64,000 nucleotides of DNA from Evansella sp. AB-P1 (GCF_029688925.1 NZ_JARUKY010000015.1:1-64000); one strand, 5' to 3'; positions 17,934 through 27,269 are shown, counted from the first letter of the stretch. A program made the numbers and translations. Notes: generated by a model not told the origin, from the sequence alone.

Positions 17934-18905
17934 TTAAGCCTCTACAACTGTCTCTGGCTTCTTACCACACAATACATTAGCAATATTTCGACTTACAAGC
18001 TCACACATTTCCTTTCTCGTCTCCATACTAGAGCTTCCTATATGCGGCAAAGCTACAACATTTTTTAACCTTAATAGTGGATGTTCCGAGCTAATTGGCT
18101 CTTCTTTAAAAACATCAAGTCCAGCACCTGATATAACACCTTCCTCTAGTGCACGTTGTAACGCTGTCTCATCAACCACAGCTCCTCTAGAAGCATTAAT
18201 AAAGATAGCAGAACGCTTCATTTTATGAAACACTTCCGAAGTAAATAAGTTCTCTGTCTCCTTAGTTAATGGTGCTAAACAAACAATATAATCAGATTGC
18301 TCTAATAACGTATGGAAACTAACATACTTAGCACCTAATTGCTTTTCTGCTGTTTCATTTCTTGAACGGTTGTAGTAGAGGATATTCATATCAAATCCAG
18401 TTGCCCGCTTTGCAACAGCTGACCCTATCCTCCCCATCCCAACTATGCCAATTGTTTTATGATGTATATCTGATCCAGCCATTAATAGAGGGGCCCAATT
18501 TTGCCACTTTCCTTCTTTCACATAATCTGCAGCTTCTACAATCCTACGGGCTGTCGCCATTAGTAAAGCAAAAGTTAAGTCTGCTGTTGTATCTGTTAGA
18601 ACGTCTGGTGTGTTACAAACGACAACACCTTTCTCTGTTGCTGCAGCAATGTCAATATTATCATAGCCTACTGCTAAATTTGCTACTACCTTTAAGTTTG
18701 GAGCATGATCCAATAATTTTGTATCAATCTTGTCTGAAAGCATTGTAAAGAGACCATCCGCTTTTTTTGCTTCTTCTAATAAGGTTTCCCTAGGGACAGG
18801 TATTTCCTCTTCTGTCCAACTATGTATTTCCGCTATTTCCTTTAATGGAGCTAGGGTTTCATCTGGAACTTTTCTAGTTATAAAAACATATGGCTTTTTA
18901 GTCAT
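17934..18905 (-). CDS. D-2-hydroxyacid dehydrogenase (glyoxylate/hydroxypyruvate reductase type)
   Basis: A 323-aa NAD(P)-dependent D-2-hydroxyacid dehydrogenase, most like D-glycerate dehydrogenase/glyoxylate reductase. Features are the Rossmann motif GMGRIGSAVAKR, NASRGAVVDE with the substrate arginine, the DVFKEEP glutamate and the catalytic His in LPHIGSSSMETR. Of several in-frame starts the ATG at 18905 (MTKKPYVFIT) is chosen because GAGGAG precedes it and it matches usual family N-termini. In B. subtilis the thr operon occupies this interval between yutI and yutH. The exact substrate is not determined. Confidence 0.88.
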   Translation of the reverse strand: MTKKPYVFITRKVPDETLAPLKEIAEIHSWTEEEIPVPRETLLEEAKKADGLFTMLSDKIDTKLLDHAPNLKVVANLAVGYDNIDIAAATEKGVVVCNTPDVLTDTTADLTFALLMATARRIVEAADYVKEGKWQNWAPLLMAGSDIHHKTIGIVGMGRIGSAVAKRATGFDMNILYYNRSRNETAEKQLGAKYVSFHTLLEQSDYIVCLAPLTKETENLFTSEVFHKMKRSAIFINASRGAVVDETALQRALEEGVISGAGLDVFKEEPISSEHPLLRLKNVVALPHIGSSSMETRKEMCELVSRNIANVLCGKKPETVVEA

Positions 18906-19000
18906 TTTACTCCTCATTCCTTTCATAAGGACATATACCTTCATAAATAAAGTATACAATGACTTAAATCAGTTGAGCAATCTTAAGAGAATCACATAAA

Positions 19001-19034
19001 AATTCAGCACAACATCCTTTCATGCTGTGCTGAT
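19001..19034 (-). terminator. Terminator of yutH
   Basis: Stem AATCAGCACA / TGTGCTGAATT with a 14-base loop and T-run on the minus strand, abutting the yutH stop. Confidence 0.75.
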
Positions 19035-19035
19035 T

Positions 19036-20082
19036 TTAAAAGGTTTCTTTTATCCATTGCGGTAAGGACAAATTATTTTTAAGGCTAGGATATCGATTGG
19101 CTAGGTATACAAAAAATTGTTCATATTCCGTTGTATGTTGAAAAATATAGAAACAATCATTTTTAAATTTTAATTTTTCGTTTTCCACCATGGAGCTATA
19201 ATAAAATTCTACTTTTTTAAAATAATGAATTGGAAACATAAGTCTAATGAACAGTAATTTTTGATCTGTTAAGGTTAATGGATATACTGACTCATACGCA
19301 TTTAAAAAATCATCTACCTGCTTCTGCCCCTTTTCACTATTTCCACATTCAATCCAAATGGTTCGTATATATTCTGCTATATCTCTTGTAATATGATCAA
19401 AGGTGAAGTCTGTTGGAACTTTTATCCTTGATGGATGTCCTTCCTCAATTGTTAACCACGTATGATCTTGAAAACGGGAATGACAAATTGTATTATACAA
19501 ATTTTGCTGGAATCCTTCATCATCCAATGAAACATCCATCATCATTTGAATTGCGTTTTCCGTTAATCCCATAAAATACGGATATGTCATACAAAATTCT
19601 TTGTCCATTTCTGATTTCTCTTTTTCTCGAATTAAAGTCAAGTACCATTTCTCCAGCTGGTCTAATCGTTTTTCCCAACGGTTTTTCCATGGGATTATAT
19701 GCTGAACAACCTGTTTATTGTATTTAGAAAACGTAAAACCATTATGATGAAATTGTGCTAAGCGCTGGCCAATTGGTAAGCTATACTCCTGTCTCCCATT
19801 TAATTGAAGCTCAGGTAATTGAAAAACAACGTAGTCCATTCCTTCAACCTTTATAGAGACCTTTTTTTCGTCCCTATTTAAAAAAGTAGCTATATCCAGA
19901 TCCCCTTGATACATCAACCATTCAGCCATATTAGCCTTTATATCTATAGCATTTTTCGTGTTTGTTTTAACAGGACGTAGTAAATATCCTTTCCCTTCTG
20001 AAAAAATAATTTGATCATACCCGATCGAAAGGATTTCTTCAGGATAAATGCCATAACGATCAAATAAAGCTCTTTCAATCAT
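19036..20082 (-). CDS. yutH: YutH, spore coat-associated kinase-like protein
   Basis: A 348-aa protein of the CotS/YutH family, distant relatives of aminoglycoside phosphotransferases. The QRLAQFHHNGF segment corresponds to the kinase-like core, but the catalytic HxDxxxxN is not obvious (HSRFQDHTWLTIEE lies in the expected region). B. subtilis YutH is a spore coat protein, so expression in the mother cell during sporulation is likely. The ATG at 20082 has GGGAGG upstream, and earlier in-frame codons lack an RBS. Confidence 0.85.
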   Translation of the reverse strand: MIERALFDRYGIYPEEILSIGYDQIIFSEGKGYLLRPVKTNTKNAIDIKANMAEWLMYQGDLDIATFLNRDEKKVSIKVEGMDYVVFQLPELQLNGRQEYSLPIGQRLAQFHHNGFTFSKYNKQVVQHIIPWKNRWEKRLDQLEKWYLTLIREKEKSEMDKEFCMTYPYFMGLTENAIQMMMDVSLDDEGFQQNLYNTICHSRFQDHTWLTIEEGHPSRIKVPTDFTFDHITRDIAEYIRTIWIECGNSEKGQKQVDDFLNAYESVYPLTLTDQKLLFIRLMFPIHYFKKVEFYYSSMVENEKLKFKNDCFYIFQHTTEYEQFFVYLANRYPSLKNNLSLPQWIKETF

Positions 20083-20305
20083 TGAGGAACCTCCCTTCAC
20101 CATCTTATATAGTCTATGACCCATAGGCACATTCTGTTCTTCATAAAAGGTAAAACCTACATTTTATACAAAACTGATTATAATAATGGTATAAATCATT
20201 ATAGAATTGCTTAAACTAAGAAAATAATGCTTTTTGATTTTCAGATTCACCAAATCTAGACGAATGACATATAATTTTTGCAAACACTTAATTAGGGTGA
20301 TAAAT

Positions 20306-20797
20306 ATGAAGGAAAATAGCCAGTTCTATACTGAAACTGCAAGAAAGTGGTTATTGGAACGTGGAGTTACTATCGATGATATTGCTGATCTCGTGTATTA
20401 TTTACAAACAAATTATATTGAAGATTTAACAATGGATTTATGTAAAGAACATATTGAAGCAGTGTTAAGAAAAAGAGAAGTACAAAATGCTATATTAACA
20501 GGAATTCAATTAGATCGCCTTGCAGAGAAAAACCTGCTTGATGTTCCTATTCAAGGAATTATAGAACGTGATGAAGGATTATATGGCGTGGATGAGGTAA
20601 TAGCACTATCTATTGTCAATGTATACGGTTCAATCGGTTTTACGAATTATGGTTTTATTGACAAACAAAAGCCTGGCATATTAAAAAAATTAAACGATAA
20701 AAATCAAGGATGTCATACGTTTTTAGACGATATTGTTGGAGCAATTGCTGCAGCAGCTTCCAGTAGATTAGCACACAGTGCAGAAGATACGGAATAA
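20306..20797 (+). CDS. yutG: YutG, phosphatidylglycerophosphatase A-like protein
   Basis: A 163-aa PgpA-family protein. Conserved PgpA acidic motifs are GVDEVIAL and FLDDIVGAIAA, consistent with a metal-dependent phosphatase, although unlike E. coli PgpA it has few hydrophobic helices. The ATG at 20306 is chosen over an upstream in-frame ATG because of AGGGTG upstream and the natural N-terminus MKENSQFYTETA. Its divergence from yutH matches B. subtilis. A role in phosphatidylglycerol synthesis is suggested by the family but not certain. Confidence 0.86.
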   Translation: MKENSQFYTETARKWLLERGVTIDDIADLVYYLQTNYIEDLTMDLCKEHIEAVLRKREVQNAILTGIQLDRLAEKNLLDVPIQGIIERDEGLYGVDEVIALSIVNVYGSIGFTNYGFIDKQKPGILKKLNDKNQGCHTFLDDIVGAIAAAASSRLAHSAEDTE

Positions 20798-20828
20798 TGA
20801 TTCCAAAAAACGATTAGTAAAGCAGTAT

Positions 20829-20873
20829 CAGGGTGTCTTAGAAAGAAAAATTCTAAGACACCCTGCTGTTTTT
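20829..20873 (+). terminator. Terminator of yutG
   Basis: Perfect 15-bp stem beginning CAGGGTGTCTTAGAA and ending TTCTAAGACACCCTG, with a 7-base loop and then TTTTT. Confidence 0.92.
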
Positions 20874-20933
20874 ATGAAAAGGAAATAATATTACAACACT
20901 ACTTACACTACTAAATGATACTTTTTTCCAAAG

Positions 20934-21701
20934 TTATTTAATTTTCCATTCATCAAGGGAATGGATAGACCATGTAGGTTTTACCTCTACATCCTCTAAA
21001 TGATCTTTTGTTGTTACTCCAGTATGAACGATAATTGTATCCATACCTGCATTAATTCCACACATGATATCTGTATCGTAATTATCACCAACCATTACTG
21101 TTTCTTCTAATGCGGTACCTAAAACTTCAAGGGCTTGATTAGCAATAATTCCTTCTGGTTTTCCAATATAAATTGCTTTTACGCCTGTTGACACTTCAAC
21201 CACAGACGTTAATGAACCGTTTCCAGGTTGGAGACCAAGCTCAGTAGGAATAGCAACATCTCCATTAGTAGAAAGGAATGTGGCACCTGCTCGAACTGCT
21301 AAACAAGCATTTGATAATTTAGCATAGGTAATCTGCCTATCTAATCCCATAACAACAACATCTACATTATCATCTATTAAGTTCATACCCTTTGAACGTA
21401 AAGCATGCTCTAATCCTTCCTCACCTATCATATAAACATTTGCTGGGCCATGTTGTTCATAAATATAATTAGCTGTAGCTAAACTTGTTGTAAATACATG
21501 TTCGGGTGTTGCTGGAATATCCATGGACATTAGCTTTTTAGATACCTGCTCTGGCGTTCTTGATGAATTATTTGTTACAAACAAATATGGAATTCCTTTA
21601 TTTGCTAAAGCTGTTACAAACCTTGATGCAGCTTCAATTTTTTCTTCTCCGCGGTACATCGTACCATCTAAATCAATGAGATAGCCACTATATTCCTTCA
21701 T
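20934..21701 (-). CDS. yutF: YutF, HAD-superfamily (NagD/p-nitrophenylphosphatase type) phosphatase
   Basis: A 255-aa HAD hydrolase. The nucleophile motif LIDLDGTMYRG (D10, D12) is at the N-terminus, LFVTNNSS is motif II, the GKPEG lysine is motif III and VGDNYDTDIM is motif IV. The length and C2-type cap match the NagD-like YutF subfamily. It probably dephosphorylates a sugar- or nucleoside-phosphate in the cytoplasm. Substrate not known. Confidence 0.92.
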   Translation of the reverse strand: MKEYSGYLIDLDGTMYRGEEKIEAASRFVTALANKGIPYLFVTNNSSRTPEQVSKKLMSMDIPATPEHVFTTSLATANYIYEQHGPANVYMIGEEGLEHALRSKGMNLIDDNVDVVVMGLDRQITYAKLSNACLAVRAGATFLSTNGDVAIPTELGLQPGNGSLTSVVEVSTGVKAIYIGKPEGIIANQALEVLGTALEETVMVGDNYDTDIMCGINAGMDTIIVHTGVTTKDHLEDVEVKPTWSIHSLDEWKIK

Positions 21702-21746
21702 AATTTACCTCCACATTCTCGATGTAATGTTTTCTATTAGTAGTAC

Positions 21747-21779
21747 AAAAAAGTATCGTCACTCAAATGAGTGACGATG
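21747..21779 (-). terminator. Terminator of the SufR-like regulator gene
   Basis: Perfect palindrome ATCGTCACTC / GAGTGACGAT with a 4-base loop and TTTTTT on the minus strand, just beyond the regulator stop. Confidence 0.9.
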
Positions 21780-21787
21780 TGTTAAGC

Positions 21788-22423
21788 TTACTTTGATTCA
21801 CTTATTTGATAATAACAATGAGGATCCTCTGTTGCAATACACATTTTACATTCGATGTTTTCCGTTTTTAATAATTCTTTAAAAAGGATAAGTTCTGATT
21901 CACAAATAATCGGAAATTGCTTTGCTACCTCAGCAATAGGACAATTATATTCTTTTAGAATGATGCTTCCATCTTCCCCACTGGAAACTTCCGCCATATA
22001 GCCAAACTCATCTTGTAACTGTGCTAAATTTTGAACCTTCTGTTCCATTGAACCATTTTGAATTAAACGTTTTTCATATTTTTTCTTTAATCTTTCCTTA
22101 CGTTTCTCAAAGAGGTGTTTGATTTTTTCATGCCCATCCATCTCTTCTAAATCCTTTAATAATTCTAGAAGTAATGTTCCATAGTCTCTAGGAAACATTT
22201 CCTCTCCAAGATTAGATAGCTGATAAACATGTGTTGGTCGACCCATTGCCTGGCGCAACAATGTTGTTTCAACAATGCCATCTCTTTCTAGTGTATTTAA
22301 ATGTCGACGAACAGCCATTTCTGTAATATTTAATTCTAAAGCGATTACAGAAACAGTTAACTGCTTTCTCTTTTTTAATAAATCAAGAATTTCATCTCGT
22401 GTTGAGGTGGTTTTTGTCGCCAT
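21788..22423 (-). CDS. DeoR/SufR-like winged-helix regulator with cysteine cluster
   Basis: A 211-aa regulator. An N-terminal helix-turn-helix (residues 10-60; TVSVIALELNITEMAVRRHL) is followed by a helical, charged linker (100-135) and a C-terminal cysteine cluster: C161, C174, C192, C195 and C203. The C-x12-C spacing and the EC...HC ending resemble SufR, the Fe-S-sensing repressor of suf genes in cyanobacteria and mycobacteria. The ATG at 22423 is chosen because AAGGTGAGG precedes it. It lies downstream of the acyl-CoA synthetase gene on the same strand. Its target could be suf, itself or lipid genes; this is inference. Confidence 0.75.
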   Translation of the reverse strand: MATKTTSTRDEILDLLKKRKQLTVSVIALELNITEMAVRRHLNTLERDGIVETTLLRQAMGRPTHVYQLSNLGEEMFPRDYGTLLLELLKDLEEMDGHEKIKHLFEKRKERLKKKYEKRLIQNGSMEQKVQNLAQLQDEFGYMAEVSSGEDGSIILKEYNCPIAEVAKQFPIICESELILFKELLKTENIECKMCIATEDPHCYYQISESK

Positions 22424-22573
22424 TTTCCTCACCTTCCTTCTCTGTTTATTGTAAGCGAAGGTAAACATTAAGTAAATTTCATTACTTAAAAGTTTAAAAA
22501 ATTGACTTAATCCGTTCAAAATATGTTCACGAATTCAACTTGATTTAATAAAGCGCTTTCTTTTTGGTCGTTT

Positions 22574-24136
22574 TTAACTTGACGATTCAATTAACGTTGA
22601 CATAAACTGTTTTCTATCAAGTTTACCTAAGGAAGAATAGGGCATTTCGTCAACAAATTTAACTTCCTTTGGCAATTGAAATCTAGCAACTCTTGGACGT
22701 AACCACTCAAGCAGTTGTTCTTCTGTTATTTCGACATTTTCTACTGGAAGTACAAATGCTTTCAATCTTTGACCAAAGTGTTCATCATCAATTCCTATAA
22801 TAGCAACATCCTCAATGAACGGATGCTTAATTAACTCTTGTTCTACTTCTACTGGATAAACATTTTCACCACCTGAAATGACCATATCATCTGTTCGTCC
22901 GCATACAAAATAATAACCATTTTCATCACGATAGACTAAATCACCTGTTTTAATCCAGTTATTATTTCGATTAGCTATTGACCAATCATTTTTCACAGAA
23001 AGTTGTCCTACTTTCCCATTTTCTACCTCAGTCATATCTTCACCGAGTACTTTTATTTTAAGTCCATTTATCTTTTTGCCTATTGTAGTAGGAGCAATCC
23101 TCAAATCTTCTGGTATAGCAATGAAATTTAAACCTGTTTCTGAAGTCCCATATAAATTATACAGAACATTCCCTAATTTCTCATATGACTGTTCTATAAG
23201 TTTTACAGGAAGTCTTGCCCCACCAGATGCAATACAGGATAGGGATGTTAAGTCTTCAGGGTGGCATTGTAGCATTTTCTGGAGCATCAGAGGAACAACT
23301 GTAACCACTTCCACATGATGATCACGTATGACTTTGCAGGCTTTTTCTGCATGAAACCCCTTGCTAATCACCGCTTTTTTTCCTAACGGTATAAATAAAA
23401 GTAACACAGCAATACCGTAACCGTGATAAATAGGAGTGGCGATATAGGCGGTTTTATAAGTTAATATCTTCAATCGATGGATAAAAGCTATAAATGGGTT
23501 TAAATAGTTAAATAAGGAAGGTTTATGTGCAGCATCCTTTGAAAGTCCAGTGGTACCACTCGTTTGTAAAACTAATTTACTTGCAGAACTTCTTTTTAAA
23601 GGATGTTTTTCATTGGTGGCCATGTGTTGGAGACTATTTATAGCTGGTAACTGGTCATGATAAGTAAAAATCCTACCGTTCTTGTAAATAGACTCGTCAA
23701 CGAAATCATTCAATTCACTATCATGGATAAGAAGATCGAAGCGATGGCGTTGAACCATACTATTGAACTGGCCCTTACTCGTTTCAGCATTTAATAAATA
23801 CACATCTGCTCCTATTCTAGAAACAGCAAAAATTGCTTTGACAAGTGCTGCATGATTCTTGCTTAAAAAACCGACCTTTTGTCCCTTTTGAAGGTGATAT
23901 TTATCCATAAAACAAAAAGCAAGCTGTTGAGAGTGATTAAAAAGCTGCCTATAAGTGATTATTTCTTCATCGTCAACTAAGGCAATTTGGTCGCCATATT
24001 TCATTTTGGCAAAATGCAATAATGTCATTAAATTCAAGCCATTTTTATAAACAGCGACGGTTAATCGATAGATACTGGTTGGAGAAAGTAATTGAACCTT
24101 ATACAAGACGTACAATAGTGTAAATAGTTTCATCAT
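22574..24136 (-). CDS. AMP-forming acyl-CoA synthetase/ligase
   Basis: A 520-aa ANL-superfamily enzyme that activates a carboxylic acid, probably a fatty acid, with ATP and CoA. Visible motifs are the P-loop-like LQTSGTTGLSKD, YGTSE, KTGDLVYRDENGYYFVCGR and the C-terminal catalytic lysine in SSLGKLDRK. The N-terminus is hydrophobic and may associate with the membrane. Its ATG overlaps the upstream SDR stop as TAATG, so the two are translationally coupled. No FadR-type operator is seen upstream of the pair. Confidence 0.88.
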   Translation of the reverse strand: MMKLFTLLYVLYKVQLLSPTSIYRLTVAVYKNGLNLMTLLHFAKMKYGDQIALVDDEEIITYRQLFNHSQQLAFCFMDKYHLQKGQKVGFLSKNHAALVKAIFAVSRIGADVYLLNAETSKGQFNSMVQRHRFDLLIHDSELNDFVDESIYKNGRIFTYHDQLPAINSLQHMATNEKHPLKRSSASKLVLQTSGTTGLSKDAAHKPSLFNYLNPFIAFIHRLKILTYKTAYIATPIYHGYGIAVLLLFIPLGKKAVISKGFHAEKACKVIRDHHVEVVTVVPLMLQKMLQCHPEDLTSLSCIASGGARLPVKLIEQSYEKLGNVLYNLYGTSETGLNFIAIPEDLRIAPTTIGKKINGLKIKVLGEDMTEVENGKVGQLSVKNDWSIANRNNNWIKTGDLVYRDENGYYFVCGRTDDMVISGGENVYPVEVEQELIKHPFIEDVAIIGIDDEHFGQRLKAFVLPVENVEITEEQLLEWLRPRVARFQLPKEVKFVDEMPYSSLGKLDRKQFMSTLIESSS

Positions 24137-24966
24137 TACTTTCCTCCTTTATTAGATAAGTTGCCAAAATTTCTAACAAAAATGGAAGGAATTTGACCAA
24201 ATATAAGCCACCATGGCTGGTATTTCTTCTTTTTCGTATACATGGTTTTACAGATGATTTTTGCAACATGGTTTGCTGACATGGCTGGCATATATCGATA
24301 TTCCTTTGTTGGTTGAATCATAGGTGTTTTTACTAGTGGTAAATAGAGAGTTGTTGTTGCTATTCCTTTAGCTTTTAACTCAGGAGAAACAGATCTAAGC
24401 CACACATCAAAAGCAGATTTGGACGCCTGGTACGCTGCGAAGTAAGGAACAGGTGCTAGGAGGACATTTACTGTCGATATATTGATTATATGTCCTTGAT
24501 TTTTTTGAAGAAGGGGGATAATCGATAAAAGCAAATGTACTGGTGCAAAATAATTTATTCCTACCGTTCGTGTGAAATCATGATAACGATCTAAAGATTC
24601 AAAGATGGACCTTCTTATTGAAAGCCCTGCATTACTTACTACAATATCTAAGCCATTTGGCAGTTCATGAAGGAAGGATAGAAGCGCTTCCCTCTCCTCT
24701 TCATTTCTAAGGTCCCCTTGATAAATACTTACTTTGGCAGCTTTCATTGCTAAGTCATTTTTTATCTTTGAAAGCTTTTCTCCCCTTCTCGCAACTAATA
24801 TTAAATGGCAATGAATATCAGCTAACTGATATGTTAGTTGCTCACCAATCCCAGAACTGGCACCAGTGATAAGGATAGACTTTCCAGCAACGTAGTTTAC
24901 TAGTTTCTTTCTATTCAAGTAAGAAGGTAAAAATAAACATGATTCAACAAAACGATAACTTTGCAT
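24136..24966 (-). CDS. Short-chain dehydrogenase/reductase
   Basis: A 276-aa SDR oxidoreductase. The cofactor motif ITGASSGIGEQ, the NAG motif and the catalytic YxxxK in AAYQASKSAF are all present. The C-terminal basic/hydrophobic tail (YQPWWLIFGQIPSIFV) suggests membrane association, as in lipid-metabolising SDRs. Cotranscription and one-base overlap with the acyl-CoA synthetase suggest both act on the same lipid or fatty-acid derivative; that is inference. Confidence 0.85.
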   Translation of the reverse strand: MQSYRFVESCLFLPSYLNRKKLVNYVAGKSILITGASSGIGEQLTYQLADIHCHLILVARRGEKLSKIKNDLAMKAAKVSIYQGDLRNEEEREALLSFLHELPNGLDIVVSNAGLSIRRSIFESLDRYHDFTRTVGINYFAPVHLLLSIIPLLQKNQGHIINISTVNVLLAPVPYFAAYQASKSAFDVWLRSVSPELKAKGIATTTLYLPLVKTPMIQPTKEYRYMPAMSANHVAKIICKTMYTKKKKYQPWWLIFGQIPSIFVRNFGNLSNKGGK

Positions 24967-25136
24967 ATAGCCACACCTATTTCACTACAAATTAAATTTT
25001 AATGACATTCTTATAATAAAAATATAGCATTTTAGGCGAACTTTACATACATTTTTTCGTTTTTCACTTCTTTATTTTTTGAAAAGTGTTTTTGGAGATG
25101 GGAGTAGAACGTTAGGAGAGTCCTTAATAACAAAGG

Positions 25137-25204
25137 AGGCATAAGTACCATAGCTGTTCATGCTTCACAGTGTCTTCTTTACCGTGGACAACGCCTTTGC
25201 CTCC
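25137..25204. repeat. Fragment of the dispersed intergenic repeat (locus D)
   Basis: About 68 bp closely matching 51717-51783 in repeat locus B. An identical 28-base block begins at 25154 with CTGTTCATGCTTCACAG. The flanking parts of the element are not recognisable here, so this is a partial copy. Confidence 0.75.
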
Positions 25205-25245
25205 TTACGCTATTCAACCATTTTTATTTTTTAACGTAGCCAATA

Positions 25246-25692
25246 TCAGTCTTTATGGGGTAAAAATGCCGATACTGGTCCTAACTCATTTTGTAAATAC
25301 ATTCTTATTTTTCCTGGAAGCTTCAATAATGTATCACTCTGATTTTCAATAGTCATTACTAATTTTTCTATATCTATGGCCGTATACTCTTGTAGAAGTA
25401 GCTTTCTAAGTGCGATCACTTCCTTCAGTGACTTACCATTTTCTTCGCTTATTACTTTTTCATCCACAAGGATATCAATCACATCATCATAGCTACCTGG
25501 ATCCCGCATTATAAATCCATCAATAAGCTGATTTCCTACATCAATCATTACTTCAATAGTCATATGTACCATTCTCTCTAATGCTAGCTTTTCAACCTCT
25601 GAATTCCACTCTTTCTGATGAGAGAATGTCTCTAATAATTTTTCCATATACTCTAAGCGATCCTCTAGTAATTTCCGATCGACAAAATACAT
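25246..25692 (-). CDS. yutE: YutE, DUF86/HepT-like protein
   Basis: A 148-aa all-helical DUF86 protein related to HepT, the RNase-like toxin of HEPN/MNT modules. The HEPN active-site motif R-x4-H-x-Y reads RKLLLQEY, so the histidine is replaced by Gln. No MNT nucleotidyltransferase partner is adjacent. With yutF and yutD nearby the context matches B. subtilis yutE. A housekeeping, probably non-toxic role is likely; function unknown. Confidence 0.85.
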   Translation of the reverse strand: MYFVDRKLLEDRLEYMEKLLETFSHQKEWNSEVEKLALERMVHMTIEVMIDVGNQLIDGFIMRDPGSYDDVIDILVDEKVISEENGKSLKEVIALRKLLLQEYTAIDIEKLVMTIENQSDTLLKLPGKIRMYLQNELGPVSAFLPHKD

Positions 25693-25876
25693 TTAAAATC
25701 ACCTTTTCTTCTCTTTTATTTTCATTTTAGTATAGCACAAATTCGCAAAATTCCTTCCCTGTTTCTAGCAATATGCTCTAACTCATTTATTTCTAGGCTA
25801 ATTTTTGTTATTATGATGAAGGATTGATATGGCAAAGAGTTTAGTATGATTGATATAGAAACTGGAGGAATTAAGA

Positions 25877-26851
25877 TTGGATCGTGAATTAGCTTTAGAA
25901 ATTGTTCGGGTTACAGAGGCTGCTGCTCTAGCATCTGCACAATGGATGGGACGAGGATTAAAAAATGAAGCAGATGATGCTGCAACGAACGCTATGCGAC
26001 ATATGTTTGATTCGGTAAATATGCAAGGGAAAGTTGTTATTGGTGAAGGGGAATTAGATGAAGCCCCTATGCTTTATATTGGGGAAGAACTAGGTACAGG
26101 TAATGGCCCAGAAGTTGACATCGCTGTGGATCCATTAGAAGGAACAAGCATTGTAGCAAAGGGCCATCCAAATGCAATGGCTATCATCGCTGTTGCAGAT
26201 CGAGGAACTTTACTTCATGCTCCTGACATGTACATGGAAAAGATTGCCGTGGGTCCGGAGGCCGCTGGATTAATACGATTAACTGACCCAATTGAAAAAA
26301 CCATTGATATTGTGGCAAAAATGACGAATAAACGTGTAAGAGACGTAACTGTCATCATTCAGGAACGAGAAAGGCACGCTGAGCTTATTGAACGCATTCG
26401 TAATAAAGGAGCTCGAGTAACGCTTTTTGGTGATGGTGACGTTGCTGCATCTATTGCTACAGCTCTACCTCACACTGGAATAGATTTATTTGTAGGTACT
26501 GGTGGTGCTCCTGAGGGGGTAATTTCCGCTGCAGCACTTAAAGCATTAGGTGGCGATATGCAAGCCCGCTTAGTACCAATGAATGAAGAAGAGATTCAAC
26601 GTTGTAAAAAAATGGGTATAGAGGACTTATCAAAGGTATTACAAATTGACGACCTCGTTCGTGGTGACGATGCGATTTTTGCAGCAACTGGAGTTTCATC
26701 TGGCGAATTATTAGATGGGGTTCGTTTCTTAGGAGGAGATTTAGTAGAAACGGATTCTATTGTCATGAGAGCCAAAACAGGAACAGTAAGATATGTCAAA
26801 GCACATCATCGTTTAAACCAAAAGCCACACTTGGCAATTCCTGAAGAATAA
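25877..26851 (+). CDS. glpX: Class II fructose-1,6-bisphosphatase GlpX
   Basis: A 324-aa GlpX-type enzyme hydrolysing fructose-1,6-bisphosphate to fructose-6-phosphate in gluconeogenesis. The metal/substrate motifs GEGELDEAP (about residues 56-64) and VDPLEGT (84-90) are intact, as is GTGGAPEGV. It starts at TTG with GGAGGAA upstream. In B. subtilis glpX is at a different locus, so this may be a relocated or additional copy. Confidence 0.94.
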   Translation: MDRELALEIVRVTEAAALASAQWMGRGLKNEADDAATNAMRHMFDSVNMQGKVVIGEGELDEAPMLYIGEELGTGNGPEVDIAVDPLEGTSIVAKGHPNAMAIIAVADRGTLLHAPDMYMEKIAVGPEAAGLIRLTDPIEKTIDIVAKMTNKRVRDVTVIIQERERHAELIERIRNKGARVTLFGDGDVAASIATALPHTGIDLFVGTGGAPEGVISAAALKALGGDMQARLVPMNEEEIQRCKKMGIEDLSKVLQIDDLVRGDDAIFAATGVSSGELLDGVRFLGGDLVETDSIVMRAKTGTVRYVKAHHRLNQKPHLAIPEE

Positions 26852-26976
26852 GATTACTATTATACAAAAAGAATATGCGGACGTAAGTATCCAGTAAGCG
26901 TAATTGGAGAGCCTTCCGCAATAAATTTAAACAACAAAATTTTACAGTACCTATCATTTATAAGGGAGAGATGTTA

Positions 26977-27243
26977 ATGTCTGAACGATTTTTTTTATAC
27001 GACGAATCAGAAGAAACGAAAACTCGCTTTGTTAGCTTTATGGGTGAGGAGCAACGATTTGACCTTGTTATAATTTCAACTACACGCTATTATGGAAAAA
27101 AGCTTGTGCTAGATGTTCAATCTAACCGTTTTGGAATTATTGGCACAGATGATCTTGACGAACCAGGTTACATTGAACATGCCTTCCAATTAAATGATAA
27201 AGATGGGCATGAATTAAGAGACTTTTTATACGAAATAATCTAA
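26977..27243 (+). CDS. DUF3055-type small cytosolic protein
   Basis: An 88-aa protein starting MSERFFLYDESEETKTRFVS, which I recognise as the DUF3055 family common in Bacillaceae. It contains no cysteine and no catalytic motif. The second ATG (26977) is better spaced from AAGGGAGAG than the first. It follows glpX by about 125 bases and has its own terminator. Function unknown. Confidence 0.75.
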   Translation: MSERFFLYDESEETKTRFVSFMGEEQRFDLVIISTTRYYGKKLVLDVQSNRFGIIGTDDLDEPGYIEHAFQLNDKDGHELRDFLYEII

Positions 27244-27269
27244 GTGATACTATACGATGAAATATGCTT

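Noticed and set aside
18362-18748. 128-aa plus-strand ORF opposite the hydroxyacid dehydrogenase
   Set aside because: Leucine-rich shadow frame over a clear dehydrogenase gene.
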